A stretch of 64,000 nucleotides of DNA from Coriobacteriia bacterium. Its GTDB lineage: Bacteria; Actinomycetota; Coriobacteriia; Anaerosomatales; PALSA-660. Positions 42,920-51,316 of the stretch are shown in pieces (the stretch's first letter is position 1; every line of letters starts with the position of its first letter). A model generated the notes under the pieces. That model made no database searches. It saw only the letters and a program-made list of their open reading frames with translations, and was not told the origin of the DNA. Both the position numbers and the translations under genes were made by a program. The DNA is taken from positions 4,324-68,323 of the forward strand of contig JAUSAU010000086.1 in assembly GCA_030652345.1 (NCBI GenBank), given 5' to 3'.

Positions 42920-43963
42920 TCAGCCTCCGATCTGTGACATGCGCCGCAGGGTGCCGATCCGCATGTTGTGCGACTCGGGCTTGGATGCGAGCGCGGTCAG
43001 GATGAGCTCGCGCACGTCGTCATCCGATCCGCCGCGCAGGACCGCACGGGCATCGAGCTCCTCATCGGAGAAGAGGCAGGTGCGTAGCTTGCCGTCCGCC
43101 GTCAGCCGCAGTCGGTTGCACTCACCGCAGAAGTGGTGCGACAGCGGGCTGATGACGCCGAGCGTACCCTGCGCTCCGGCGAAACGATAGTAGCGCGCCG
43201 GGCCCCAGCCTCCCGGGGCGGAGTCCTTCTGGACGGGCTCGAGGGTGCCGAGACCCGCAGCGGCGCCCTCGACCATCAGCCGCGCGAGGATCTCGTCGCT
43301 CGGCACGTGGTCGGCCTCGGTCCACGCGCCCGCACCGGCGCCCGTATCGGAACTGCACGCGCCACCGGGCACGGGCTCGTCATCCCCGCCGACCGGCATG
43401 TACTCGATGAACCGTATGTGGACCGGGCGGTCCAGGGTCATGCGGGCGAAGGAGACGAGGTCCTGTTCGAGCGACCGTACGACGACGACGTTGACCTTCA
43501 CCGGGCGCATGCCGACGGCGAACGCGGCGTCGATGCCGGCGAGCGTGTCGGACAGCCGGCCCCCGCGTGTGATGCTCTCGAAGACATCCGGATCGAGAGA
43601 GTCGAGCGAAATGTTCACGCGCTCGAGACCAGCCGCCATGAGGTCGCCGGCCAGCTTCGGGAGCAGCGTGCCGTTCGTCGTCAGAGCGATGGCCTCGATG
43701 CCCGTCAGGGCGCGCAGACGGGAGATGTGCTCGACGATCCCCTTGCGCACCAGCGGCTCGCCGCCGGTCAGGCGGATCTTGCTGATCCCCTCCCGGACCG
43801 CCACGGCCGCGAATCGCTCGATCTCCTCGAAGGTCAGCACCTCGGCGGGATCGCGCCACGGCACGCCCTCCTCGGGCATGCAGTAGACGCATCGCAGGTT
43901 GCAGCGGTCGGTGACCGAGATGCGGAGATAGTCGATACGGCGGCCGAACGAGTCGGTGCCCAT
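42920..43963 (-). CDS. moaA: GTP 3',8-cyclase MoaA (radical SAM)
   Basis: A 347-residue radical SAM enzyme for the first step of molybdopterin synthesis. The N-terminal cluster motif is CNLRCVYC (about 21-28) and the C-terminal cluster cysteines lie in [23 protein letters not shown] (C-x2-C then C after about 13). [11 protein letters not shown] and the C-terminal GG pair needed for activation are present. A region of about 25 residues rich in Gly/Ala ([15 protein letters not shown]) is longer than usual. It overlaps the mobB stop at one base. Confidence 0.95.
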   Translation of the reverse strand: MGTDSFGRRIDYLRISVTDRCNLRCVYCMPEEGVPWRDPAEVLTFEEIERFAAVAVREGISKIRLTGGEPLVRKGIVEHISRLRALTGIEAIALTTNGTLLPKLAGDLMAAGLERVNISLDSLDPDVFESITRGGRLSDTLAGIDAAFAVGMRPVKVNVVVVRSLEQDLVSFARMTLDRPVHIRFIEYMPVGGDDEPVPGGACSSDTGAGAGAWTEADHVPSDEILARLMVEGAAAGLGTLEPVQKDSAPGGWGPARYYRFAGAQGTLGVISPLSHHFCGECNRLRLTADGKLRTCLFSDEELDARAVLRGGSDDDVRELILTALASKPESHNMRIGTLRRMSQIGG

Positions 43964-44478
43964 CAGCGCCCTCCCTGCAGGAACGTCATCGCGATGAGGT
44001 CGGCGATGCCGACGTGGTCGTCGAGGGCGAACCGGGGAACACCGGCGGGCGCGAGGTCGTCGTTGTCGGTGACGAGAGCGAAGAGCTCGGTCGGGGCGGA
44101 GATCAGCTCGTCGGAGCGTGCCCGACGGGAGACCTCGATGCGGACATCGCCCGCCCGCTTGAACCCCTCGGTCAGCAGGATATCCGCGTCGCCGGCGGCG
44201 TCGACGAGCTGCTCGAGCGAGCGCTCCTCCTCCACCCGGCGCACCACGACGAACTGCGACGGGGACGAGATCATCGTGGTCGCGGCGCCGGCGCGCGCGT
44301 GGCGCCAGGAATCCTTGCCCGGCTGGTCGACGTCGACCTCGTGGACATGGTGCTTCACGGTCGCGACGAGGTGACCGCGTGCGCCGAGTTCGCGGATGAG
44401 GCCTTCCATGAGAGTGGTCTTGCCCGAGTCCGACTTGCCGACCACGGAGACCACCGGGATGCGATACGTGCGTGCCAC
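43963..44478 (-). CDS. mobB: MobB, molybdopterin-guanine dinucleotide synthesis GTP-binding protein
   Basis: A 171-residue P-loop protein (VVSVVGKSDSGKTTLMEGL, Walker A GKSDSGKT at about 14-21) with the family motif TVKHHVHEVDVDQPGKDSWRHARAGA (the HxxxxDxxGKDSxR pattern). It supports attachment of GMP by MobA to make the bis-MGD cofactor used by formate dehydrogenase. The GTG start at 44478 has GGGAG 10 bp upstream. Confidence 0.93.
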   Translation of the reverse strand: MARTYRIPVVSVVGKSDSGKTTLMEGLIRELGARGHLVATVKHHVHEVDVDQPGKDSWRHARAGAATTMISSPSQFVVVRRVEEERSLEQLVDAAGDADILLTEGFKRAGDVRIEVSRRARSDELISAPTELFALVTDNDDLAPAGVPRFALDDHVGIADLIAMTFLQGGR

Positions 44479-44537
44479 GTCGTCGAGACTCCCTGCGTGG
44501 TTGCGGCGGGTGCCGGCCCGCCGGCGACTCGGGTGTG

Positions 44538-44750
44538 CTAGAAGCAGCCCAGGTCGCAGTTGTGGACGCGGACGCCCGCCATGTCGGCGGCCGTCCCCGC
44601 TACCTTGTACGGGATGCCGGTGTCCTCAGCGAACTTGCGCAGGACCGGGCATGTGACCTTGCCATCGACGGCCTTGGCCCGGATCGCATCCTTCAGCTCG
44701 TCGGTGACCTGAGCGACCCAGCGCTCGTCGTGTTCTTTCGGCTTGCTCAT
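44538..44750 (-). CDS. Small conserved cysteine-containing protein of molybdenum gene clusters
   Basis: A 70-residue protein ending in NCDLGCF, with an internal KVTCPVLRKFAEDTGIPY segment. The arrangement (a helical N-terminus, an adenylate-like AxDxAGVRVHN stretch and a C-terminal C-x3-C) resembles a small family I have seen beside molybdopterin genes in anaerobes; its function is unknown. It overlaps the moeA stop by 4 bp, and the ATG at 44750 is the first of the reading frame that gives this family-like start. Confidence 0.65.
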   Translation of the reverse strand: MSKPKEHDERWVAQVTDELKDAIRAKAVDGKVTCPVLRKFAEDTGIPYKVAGTAADMAGVRVHNCDLGCF

Positions 44751-46000
44751 GGCGTTCCCTCTTCCTGATCGAGGCGGATGCACTCCACGACACTCCCCGC
44801 GGCGAAGAACGATTCGCCCTGCGGGAGCGAGATGAGGCAGTTGGCGCGGTGCATGGCGGTCAGCATCGCGGAGGACTGGCGCCCGGACAGCCGCGCGCTG
44901 TAGGCGAGCGCTCCGGACGACGAAGCCGCGCGCTCGACGACTCCGCGCAGGAAGTAGCGGCGATCCGCCTTCTTCTTGACGTCTTCAGCGAGCACGGCGG
45001 GGACGCGCGGACGATCGAGAGCGGTGAACCCGCGCATCTTGCGGATCGCGGGCCGCACGAACAACTCGAACCCCACCATGGTCGAGGTCGGGTTGCCGGG
45101 AAGGCCGAAGAACGGCGTTCCCCCGATCGTCCCGTAGGTCTGCGGCGCGCCCGGGCGCATCGCGACCTTCCAGAAGTCCATCTCCCCGATCTGCTCCAGC
45201 ACGTCCTTGACGACGTCGAAATCGCCCATCGAGACGCCGCCGGTGGTGACCATGAGATCGAACTCCGGGGCGCGTGACAGGATCGCCCGCGTGTCGGCTT
45301 CGTTGTCACGCGCGATCCCGAGCAGGTGCGGGATACCTCCGGCCGCCTCGACCTGGGCGGCGAGGGAGTACGAGTTCGAATTGCGGATCTGGCCCGGACC
45401 GGGCGTGTCGGTGATCCCGACCAGCTCATCCCCGGTCGAGACGATGGCCACGCGAGGCCTTCGGTAGACGGCGACGCGGGCGAAGCCCAGTGCCGCCATG
45501 AGCCCGGCCGACGCCGGGTTGACGACCTCTCCCGCGGTCAGCACGACATCGCCGACCCGCACGTCCTCGCCTTTGAGCCGGATGTGGTCGCCGAGCGTCG
45601 CGGGTCGTTTGATCGCGACCGTCCCGCCGGTGCTCCCGCCGTTCTCGAGCCCTTCCGTGACCTCGACCATGACGATCGCGTCCGCGCCGGAGGGCACGGG
45701 CGCACCGGTCATGATACGACTGGCCTGCCCTGCTCCGACGCTGATGCGCGAGACCACGCCGGCCGCGATGTGGTCCACGACGTCCAGCACGACCGGCGAA
45801 CCCTCGCCGGCGCCGACGGTGTCCGCCGCTCGCACGGCGTAGCCGTCCATGGCCGAATTGTCGAACGGCGCCACGTCGATGTCGGATACGACGTCGCTAG
45901 CGAGGACGCACCCCACGGACTCGAGGACGCCGGCCTGCTCGGCATCGAGGCGCGCGATGCGCGCGAGGACCTTCTTACGTGCCTGCTCGACCGTCAGCAC
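44747..46000 (-). CDS. moeA: Molybdopterin molybdenumtransferase MoeA
   Basis: A 417-residue enzyme that inserts molybdate (or tungstate) into adenylylated molybdopterin. Domains: I/II with FDNSAMDGYAVRAADT (about 45-60), SRIMTGAPVPSGADAIV (about 95-111), and domain III with VAIVSTGDELV, GQIRNSNSYSL, DLMVTTGGVSMGDFDVV and PFFGLPGNPTSTMVGFELFV; C-terminal domain IV follows. The GTG at 46000 has AGGGAG 10 bp upstream and starts 4 bp after the MobA-FdhD stop. Tungsten enzymes often have two MoeA paralogues; only one is in the window. Confidence 0.95.
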   Translation of the reverse strand: MLTVEQARKKVLARIARLDAEQAGVLESVGCVLASDVVSDIDVAPFDNSAMDGYAVRAADTVGAGEGSPVVLDVVDHIAAGVVSRISVGAGQASRIMTGAPVPSGADAIVMVEVTEGLENGGSTGGTVAIKRPATLGDHIRLKGEDVRVGDVVLTAGEVVNPASAGLMAALGFARVAVYRRPRVAIVSTGDELVGITDTPGPGQIRNSNSYSLAAQVEAAGGIPHLLGIARDNEADTRAILSRAPEFDLMVTTGGVSMGDFDVVKDVLEQIGEMDFWKVAMRPGAPQTYGTIGGTPFFGLPGNPTSTMVGFELFVRPAIRKMRGFTALDRPRVPAVLAEDVKKKADRRYFLRGVVERAASSSGALAYSARLSGRQSSAMLTAMHRANCLISLPQGESFFAAGSVVECIRLDQEEGTP

Positions 46001-46004
46001 CTGC

Positions 46005-47408
46005 TCACGACTCCCTGTCGACGACGACGCGCTCCGGATGTGTGTAGACGACCATGCCGCCTCCGCGGGCGTACCCGACGACGGCGATGCCGAGCCCTGC
46101 GGCGATCTCTGCCGCGAGATCCGTGACGGCACTCTTGCTCACGACCAGCGGGACTCGCGCCTTCGCGGCCTTGACGGCCATCTCGTACGAGATGCGACCC
46201 GTCGAGAGCAGGACCGCGTCGGTCGTGGACACCCGATCGAGCCATGCCCGACCGAGGAGTTTGTCCACGGCGTTATGTCGCCCGACATCCTCACGCACGT
46301 AGGCGACCTCGCCCTCGCGGGCCAGCGCGCACGCCTGCATACCACCAGTATCGCGATACTTCTGGGCGAGGCGGTTCATCACCTGCATCCATTCGTGCAG
46401 CACATCCGCTGCCACCGCGAAGTCGCTCTCGACAGGCGCGAGGTCGCGAGCGTGGCCGACGGAGGCGAACGTCACGCCCTTCCCGCATCCCGAGGTGATG
46501 TAGCGGCGGCGGTAGGTGAGCTCGTCGGGCACCTCTTCGGCGGTCTCGACGTAGATGAGGCCACGCTTGTGGTCCGCGTCGATCGACTTGAGCGCGTCGC
46601 GGTCGACGAGCAGCCCCTCGGAGACGAGGAACCCTGCGGCGAGCTCCTCCAGATCGTCCGGCGTGGCCTGCATCGTCGCGACCTCGACGTCGTTCATGTG
46701 CACCGTGATGGCCCGCTCGATCGGCATGCGGCCGTCGTGACGGTCGACCGCGCGCACGACGACCGCCTTCACGGCGGAGGCGTCCTCTCCCGGCCCGGAC
46801 TCGCGCACCTCAGCCAGATCGTCCGGGGTGTTGACGTTGACGAGGCTGCGCAGGCCGGGATCCGCGAGCCGAAGCGATTCGACGGGCACCTCTACCACGC
46901 GCAGCTCGGGGAACATCGCGACCAGGCGGCGGCGACCCGACTCGAGCACGCGCCGCGCCGCGGGCAGACAGTCGCGGTGGTAGAGCGCCAGCAGCGGCTC
47001 AGGCCCCTTGTCGGTGAGCGGGATGACGACCTGAGCGTCGCCGCGTGCATCCCAGAGGGCGAGGATGAGATCCGGCTCCAGCCAGGGCATGTCGGCGGCG
47101 ACGGCGAGCACCCAGTCGTCGGGTGCGTCCTTGAGCGCGGTGACGAGGCCTCCGAGCGGACCCTGATACGGGACCTCGTCGACCAGGACCGGGACACCGA
47201 CGGCCAGGCCCGCCTCGCCGGCCTGCTCCGGCCGGTTCGTCACGATGACCGTGTGGGCGCACACGCTGCTCACGGCATCGACCACGCGAGCCAGGAGCGT
47301 CTCGCCGTCGACAGGCAAGAGCGTCTTGTCCACACCCATGCGCATCGAGCGCCCGCCGGCCATGACGGCTGCGGTCACCGGGATGCGTATCGCGTCGTTC
47401 GGGGTCAT
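46005..47408 (-). CDS. MobA-FdhD fusion: MGD synthase plus formate dehydrogenase sulfur carrier
   Basis: A 467-residue fusion. Residues 1 to about 205 are MobA (molybdenum cofactor guanylyltransferase) with the nucleotide loop VMAGGRSMRMGVDKTLLPV (about 15-33), VAADMPWL and a C-terminal NVNTPDDLAEV. Residues of about 215-467 are FdhD, which delivers sulfur from a cysteine desulfurase to the bis-MGD cofactor: MPIERAITVHMNDVEVATMQATPDDLEELAAGFL, the cysteine motif TSGCGKG and YVREDVGRHNAVDKLLG with STGRISYEMAVKAA near the end. Both halves keep their key residues. The fusion couples nucleotide attachment with sulfuration. The ATG follows GAGGAAGG. Confidence 0.94.
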   Translation of the reverse strand: MTPNDAIRIPVTAAVMAGGRSMRMGVDKTLLPVDGETLLARVVDAVSSVCAHTVIVTNRPEQAGEAGLAVGVPVLVDEVPYQGPLGGLVTALKDAPDDWVLAVAADMPWLEPDLILALWDARGDAQVVIPLTDKGPEPLLALYHRDCLPAARRVLESGRRRLVAMFPELRVVEVPVESLRLADPGLRSLVNVNTPDDLAEVRESGPGEDASAVKAVVVRAVDRHDGRMPIERAITVHMNDVEVATMQATPDDLEELAAGFLVSEGLLVDRDALKSIDADHKRGLIYVETAEEVPDELTYRRRYITSGCGKGVTFASVGHARDLAPVESDFAVAADVLHEWMQVMNRLAQKYRDTGGMQACALAREGEVAYVREDVGRHNAVDKLLGRAWLDRVSTTDAVLLSTGRISYEMAVKAAKARVPLVVSKSAVTDLAAEIAAGLGIAVVGYARGGGMVVYTHPERVVVDRES

Positions 47409-47490
47409 GCTCGCCCTTCCTCGGCGTTCGCTGCACCGTATGCTACCGCGCAACGGCAGACCGCGGGCACGCCGCCTTCGCCGAGCGGCG

Positions 47491-48195
47491 TCACAGTTCG
47501 TGCACGGTTCCGGTCTGCTGCAGCGTGGTGAGAGCGGCGTTGGCGACCATGGCGATCCCGATCAGGATCATCGCCCACGCCATCGCGAGTCCGAACTCCC
47601 CGCGTCGTACATTGAACAGGATGGCGGTCGTCATGACACGGGTCGAGCCTTCGATGTTGCCGCCGACGATCTGGACGGCGCCGACCTCGGAGATGATACC
47701 GCCGAATCCCGCGATCACCGCCGCCATCACACCTCGACGCGCCTCCTTGATCACAGCGAAGGTCTCCTGATACCTGGATGCTCCGAGTGCCCGGACCTGC
47801 AAGCGCAGGTCACGCGGGACGCTCGCGATTGCGGCGGTGGTGACGCCTGCGACCAGCGGAGCAGCGAGGATGACCTGCGCGATCACCATCGACTGCGGTG
47901 TGAAGAGCAGCTCCAGTACGCCGAGCGGGCCCGTCCGCGAAAGCGCCATGTAGGTGAACAGGCCGATGACGACCGGAGGGAACCCCATCGCGGTGTTCAC
48001 CAGCAGGATGATGGCGTTGCGGCCCGCGAAGCGGCTCAGGCCGAGCGCGTAGCCGACCGGTATGCCGATGCACGTGGCGATCAGCGTGGCGGTCCCGGAG
48101 ACCGCGAGCGAGAGCCGGATGACGGGCCACACATCGGACGAGCCGCCGAAGAGCAGCGCGAACGCATCCACGATCGCGGTCCAGTAGATGACCAT
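47491..48195 (-). CDS. tupB: Tungstate/molybdate-type ABC permease, first pair
   Basis: A 234-residue TupB-type permease with about five helices and the binding-protein-dependent EAA-like loop (RALGASRYQETFAVIKEARRGV, about 135-156). It imports the oxyanion delivered by the binding protein encoded immediately upstream. It shows strong similarity to the permease at 50457-51161 (DAFALL-GG, GYALG-SRF-G, NTAM-FPPVVIGLF). A hairpin lies in the gap to the binding-protein gene. No ATPase gene lies within this pair, so it probably uses the ATPase encoded upstream. Confidence 0.88.
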   Translation of the reverse strand: MVIYWTAIVDAFALLFGGSSDVWPVIRLSLAVSGTATLIATCIGIPVGYALGLSRFAGRNAIILLVNTAMGFPPVVIGLFTYMALSRTGPLGVLELLFTPQSMVIAQVILAAPLVAGVTTAAIASVPRDLRLQVRALGASRYQETFAVIKEARRGVMAAVIAGFGGIISEVGAVQIVGGNIEGSTRVMTTAILFNVRRGEFGLAMAWAMILIGIAMVANAALTTLQQTGTVHEL

Positions 48196-48223
48196 GACGC
48201 CGCCCCCGATCCTATGGAAGCCG

Positions 48224-48258
48224 CGAGCCGGTCGGCATCCGCAGCGCCGCCCGGCTCG
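48224..48258 (-). repeat. Intercistronic hairpin between tupA and tupB (first pair)
   Basis: An 8 bp inverted repeat, CGAGCCGG and CCGGCTCG, with an 18-19 base loop, lies in the 78 bp gap after the binding-protein gene. A similar but longer hairpin sits in the equivalent gap of the second pair. It may lower expression of the permease relative to the binding protein. Confidence 0.45.
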
Positions 48259-48273
48259 TGACCTCGAGCAGTA

Positions 48274-49152
48274 CTACTTCGCAGAGCCCGCATCGGGCAC
48301 GAATATCTGCTGTCCGTACGTAGCGACGCCAAAATCGCCGATGACCTTCTGGCCATCCGGGCCGACGACCCAATCCGAGAACGCCGTGGCGCCCTCAGGG
48401 TTCTTGGCACCGATGACCACGATCACGCTGTAGGGATTGAACAGCTTCTTGTCGCCCTCCACGAGCAGGACGAGATCGGGGTTGCTCTTCGTGCTGGTCA
48501 ACCACGTGGCGCGATCGACGATGGTGTAGCCCTTCTTCTCGTTGGCGAGCTTGAGCGTCTCGCCCATGCCCTGCCCGATGGAGAGGTACCAGGCGCCCTT
48601 CGGCTCGACGGTGGCCGATGCCCAGATGGACTTCTCCTTGTTGTGCGTGCCGGAGTCGTCCCCGCGTGAGACGAACGTCGCCCGTGCGGCAGCGATCATG
48701 GCGAAGGCGTCTGCGGCCTTGGCACCGCCCTTGATCCCGGCCGGGTCGGAAGCCGGACCGACGATCACGAAATCGTTGTACATGACAGGCTTGCGGGGCT
48801 CCCCGAAGCCGGAGGCCACGAAGCTCTTCTCAGCGGCCGGGCTATGGACGAGCAGGACGTCAGCGTCCTTCTTCTCGCCCAGCTTCATGGCTTCTCCTGA
48901 GCCGACGGCGATGACCTTGACCTTGTATGACGGATTCGCCTTCTCGAAAGCCGGGATGAGGACGTCGAAGAGGCCCGAATCCTGCGTGGATGTCGTCGAC
49001 GCCAGGATGACGTCGGTGGTCTTCTGCACCTCGGTCGAGCCCGTCGTCGGCCCGGACGGGGCCGAACAAGCGGCCAAAGCGGCCACCAGCAATGCGGCCA
49101 AAGCGAGCGTGAGCACCCGCCGCGTCAGCGGCGGAAGAGTGAATCGGCGCAT
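48274..49152 (-). CDS. tupA: Tungstate-binding lipoprotein TupA, first pair
   Basis: A 292-residue solute-binding lipoprotein with lipobox LAAC (Cys at about 29). TupA signatures are visible: ASTTSTQDSGLFDVLIPAFE (about 51-70, oxyanion-binding TTST), VHSPAAEKSFV (about 101-111) and FVSRGDDSGTHNKEK (about 159-173). It should bind tungstate, and perhaps molybdate, outside the membrane. Expression is under a Moco-family riboswitch that ends at the start codon. The permease gene follows. Confidence 0.92.
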   Translation of the reverse strand: MRRFTLPPLTRRVLTLALAALLVAALAACSAPSGPTTGSTEVQKTTDVILASTTSTQDSGLFDVLIPAFEKANPSYKVKVIAVGSGEAMKLGEKKDADVLLVHSPAAEKSFVASGFGEPRKPVMYNDFVIVGPASDPAGIKGGAKAADAFAMIAAARATFVSRGDDSGTHNKEKSIWASATVEPKGAWYLSIGQGMGETLKLANEKKGYTIVDRATWLTSTKSNPDLVLLVEGDKKLFNPYSVIVVIGAKNPEGATAFSDWVVGPDGQKVIGDFGVATYGQQIFVPDAGSAK

Positions 49153-49260
49153 GATGTCCCCTTTCCGAGTGCGGGAGGCCGGACGGTTTCCCGCCCGACC
49201 CTATCGTCCCGGTGACCGTGGCAAGCGCCGTCGCTACAGGTCGGTCCGGGATCGGAGGTC
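49153..49260 (-). ncRNA. Moco/tungsten-cofactor family riboswitch controlling the first tupA
   Basis: The transcript reads CCTCCGATCCCGGACCG, a helix closed by CCCGG/CCGGG, ACGATAGGGTCG, a CGG-GAAA-CCG hairpin, GCCTCCCG, then GGAAAGGGGACATC and the start ATG. The same elements in the same order precede tupA at 52507 and formate dehydrogenase. Here there is no terminator: the ribosome binding site GGAAAGG lies directly beside the aptamer, so control is probably translational. A TATACA (49298-49293) is a possible -10 of a local promoter, with no good -35. Confidence 0.87.
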
Positions 49261-49363
49261 GCGCGCCACCTACGGAGTCGCGCAGCTCTGTGTGTATACC
49301 CGCAGGTCATCGGGCGCCCGCGCACCGGACGATCGGGCACGCGCGGAGGCTGTGCGAACCGGG

Positions 49364-50467
49364 CTAGATGGCGCGGGTGCGGACTGCGGTCGCCTTGAAC
49401 ACGGCGGCCACGGCTGTGCCGACATGCAGTCCCATCTCCGCCGCCGACGCTCGTGAGACCGCGGCTGCGATCCGCACGCCGCCATGCTCGACGATGACCT
49501 GTACGGATCCACCCTGCGGGCGGACCTCCGCGACCGTCATATCCAGACGGTTGCGGGCGCTGCCTGATGGCAGATCGGCCCCGCCTTGATACAGCGTGAC
49601 GTCCTCGGGGCGAACGGCGATGAGAAGCTCGGCCCCGGCGAGGTGCTCGCCCTGCACGAAGATGGTCGCGTCTCCGCAACGCACCGATAGCAGGCCGCCC
49701 TCGTTCGCCGTGACGGTGCCGCGAAGCGGCGGCTCCATACCGACGAAGGCGGCCAGCCACTCGTCGGCCGGTAGTCCGAGCACGTCGTCGGGAAGCCCCT
49801 CGGAGACGATGCGCCCCTCGCGCATCACACCGATGACGTCAGCGACCACCGCGGCTTCGTCCTGATCGTGCGTCACATAGAGCGCGGTCAGATGCTCGGA
49901 CGCCAGGATCTCGGCGAACTCACGCGTGAGCGTCCGCTTGAGCAGCGGGTCGAGATAGGACAGCGGCTCGTCCAACAGGAGGAACGAGGGACGCAGGACA
50001 AGGGCACGAGCGAGCGCCACCCGCTGCGCCTCACCGCCGGACAGCGTCAGCGCGGAGCGCTTCTCCCATCCGCCGAGCCCCACACGTTCCAGTGCCTCGG
50101 CGACGCGATCCGCACGCTCACGGCCGGCGATCCCGCGCAGGCGCAAGCCGTAGCCCGCGTTGTCCCCGACCGTGCCGCGCAGGAGGTACGGCTTCTGGAA
50201 GACGGCTGCGATCGTGCGCCGCATCTTCAGGTCATCGCCACGGGCCTCCATGCCGTCGTAGAAGATGCGCCCTGACGTCGGACGCTCGAGGAGGCCGAGG
50301 ACCCGCAGCAGCGTCGACTTGCCCGCTCCCGAGGAGCCGAGGAGCGCATAGGTCGAGCCGGGGGCGACGGAGACTTCCGGCACATCGAGCACGACCTTGC
50401 CGCGATACGAGACGCGCAGCGCCTCGCCCCGGATCGCCGCCGGTCGGATCACCGGATCATCGCTCAT
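49364..50467 (-). CDS. tupC: ABC transporter ATPase for tungstate/molybdate, with TOBE-like C-terminus
   Basis: A 367-residue ATPase: Walker A LGSSGAGKSTLL (about 43-54), signature LSGGEAQRVALARAL (about 139-153), Walker B LLLDEPLSYLD (about 161-171) and H-loop THDQDEA. The last 120 residues form TOBE/MOP-like domains that in ModC-type ATPases bind the oxyanion and may give feedback. It overlaps the permease gene by 11 bp. It is the only ATPase for two binding protein/permease pairs. Confidence 0.9.
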   Translation of the reverse strand: MSDDPVIRPAAIRGEALRVSYRGKVVLDVPEVSVAPGSTYALLGSSGAGKSTLLRVLGLLERPTSGRIFYDGMEARGDDLKMRRTIAAVFQKPYLLRGTVGDNAGYGLRLRGIAGRERADRVAEALERVGLGGWEKRSALTLSGGEAQRVALARALVLRPSFLLLDEPLSYLDPLLKRTLTREFAEILASEHLTALYVTHDQDEAAVVADVIGVMREGRIVSEGLPDDVLGLPADEWLAAFVGMEPPLRGTVTANEGGLLSVRCGDATIFVQGEHLAGAELLIAVRPEDVTLYQGGADLPSGSARNRLDMTVAEVRPQGGSVQVIVEHGGVRIAAAVSRASAAEMGLHVGTAVAAVFKATAVRTRAI

Positions 50468-51161
50468 ATGTGGCTCCCGTGTTCTGCATGGTCGTCAGCG
50501 CGACGTTGACCATCAGTGCGATCCCGATGAGGATCACTGCCCAGGCCATCGCCTGCGGGAACTCACCGCGTCGGACGTTGGCCATGATCGCGGTGGTCAT
50601 CACGTCGGTGTAGCCCTCGATCCCGCCTCCGACGATCGAGACGGCGCCGACCTCCGAGATGATCGCGCCGAACCCGGCGATCACCGAAGCCGTCACACCT
50701 CGCCGTGACTCCTTGAGCACCGCGAAACCCTCCTGAAGGCCCGAAGCACCCAGGGCCCGCAACTGCAGCCGAAGATCCCGCGGGACCGAAGCCACGGCAG
50801 CCGCGGAGACACCGGTGACCAGCGGCGTGGCGAGTATCACCTGGGCGATGATCATGCCCTGCGGCGTGAAGAGCAGTTCCATGAAGCCCAAGGGACCGGA
50901 GCGAGAGAGGGCCATGTAGACGAACAGGCCGATGACGACCGGCGGGAACGCCATCGCCGTGTTGACGACGATCATCAGGAAGGCTTTGCCCGAGAACCTG
51001 CTCATACCGAGCGCGTAGCCTGCGGGTATTCCGACAAGTGTGGCGATCCCGATGGCCGTGCCGGAGACCAGCAGCGACAACGCGATGACGGGCCACACAC
51101 GCGGGTCGCCGCCGACAAGCAAGGCGAACGCATCGCTGAACGAGTTGAAGTACAACTCCAT
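50457..51161 (-). CDS. tupB: Tungstate/molybdate-type ABC permease, second pair
   Basis: A 234-residue TupB-type permease, closely related to the one at 47491-48195 and of the same length. The membrane topology and EAA-like loop (RALGASGLQEGFAVLKESRRGV) are conserved. The ATG at 51161 has AGG about 5 bp upstream. It overlaps the ATPase start and is separated from its binding-protein gene by 155 bp that contains a strong hairpin. Confidence 0.88.
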   Translation of the reverse strand: MELYFNSFSDAFALLVGGDPRVWPVIALSLLVSGTAIGIATLVGIPAGYALGMSRFSGKAFLMIVVNTAMAFPPVVIGLFVYMALSRSGPLGFMELLFTPQGMIIAQVILATPLVTGVSAAAVASVPRDLRLQLRALGASGLQEGFAVLKESRRGVTASVIAGFGAIISEVGAVSIVGGGIEGYTDVMTTAIMANVRRGEFPQAMAWAVILIGIALMVNVALTTMQNTGATYER

Positions 51162-51241
51162 AGGACCTCGCTCGAATCGCAGTGACCGTCCGTCGACGCA
51201 GGTCAATGAATGGCTCGCGCTCACGATAGTACCCGAGACAC

Positions 51242-51277
51242 GGCTCCGGCCGTCCGCCGCAGCGGCCGGCCGGAGCC
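51242..51277 (-). repeat. Intercistronic hairpin between the second tupA and tupB
   Basis: An 11 bp perfect inverted repeat, GGCTCCGGCCG and CGGCCGGAGCC, with a 14 base loop, lies in the 155 bp gap after the binding-protein gene. No T run follows. It could be a partial terminator or a 3' stabiliser that yields more binding protein than permease. Confidence 0.6.
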
Positions 51278-51316
51278 AACACTCAGTGACTGTGTGTACT
51301 CGTCAAGCGGCGGAGG

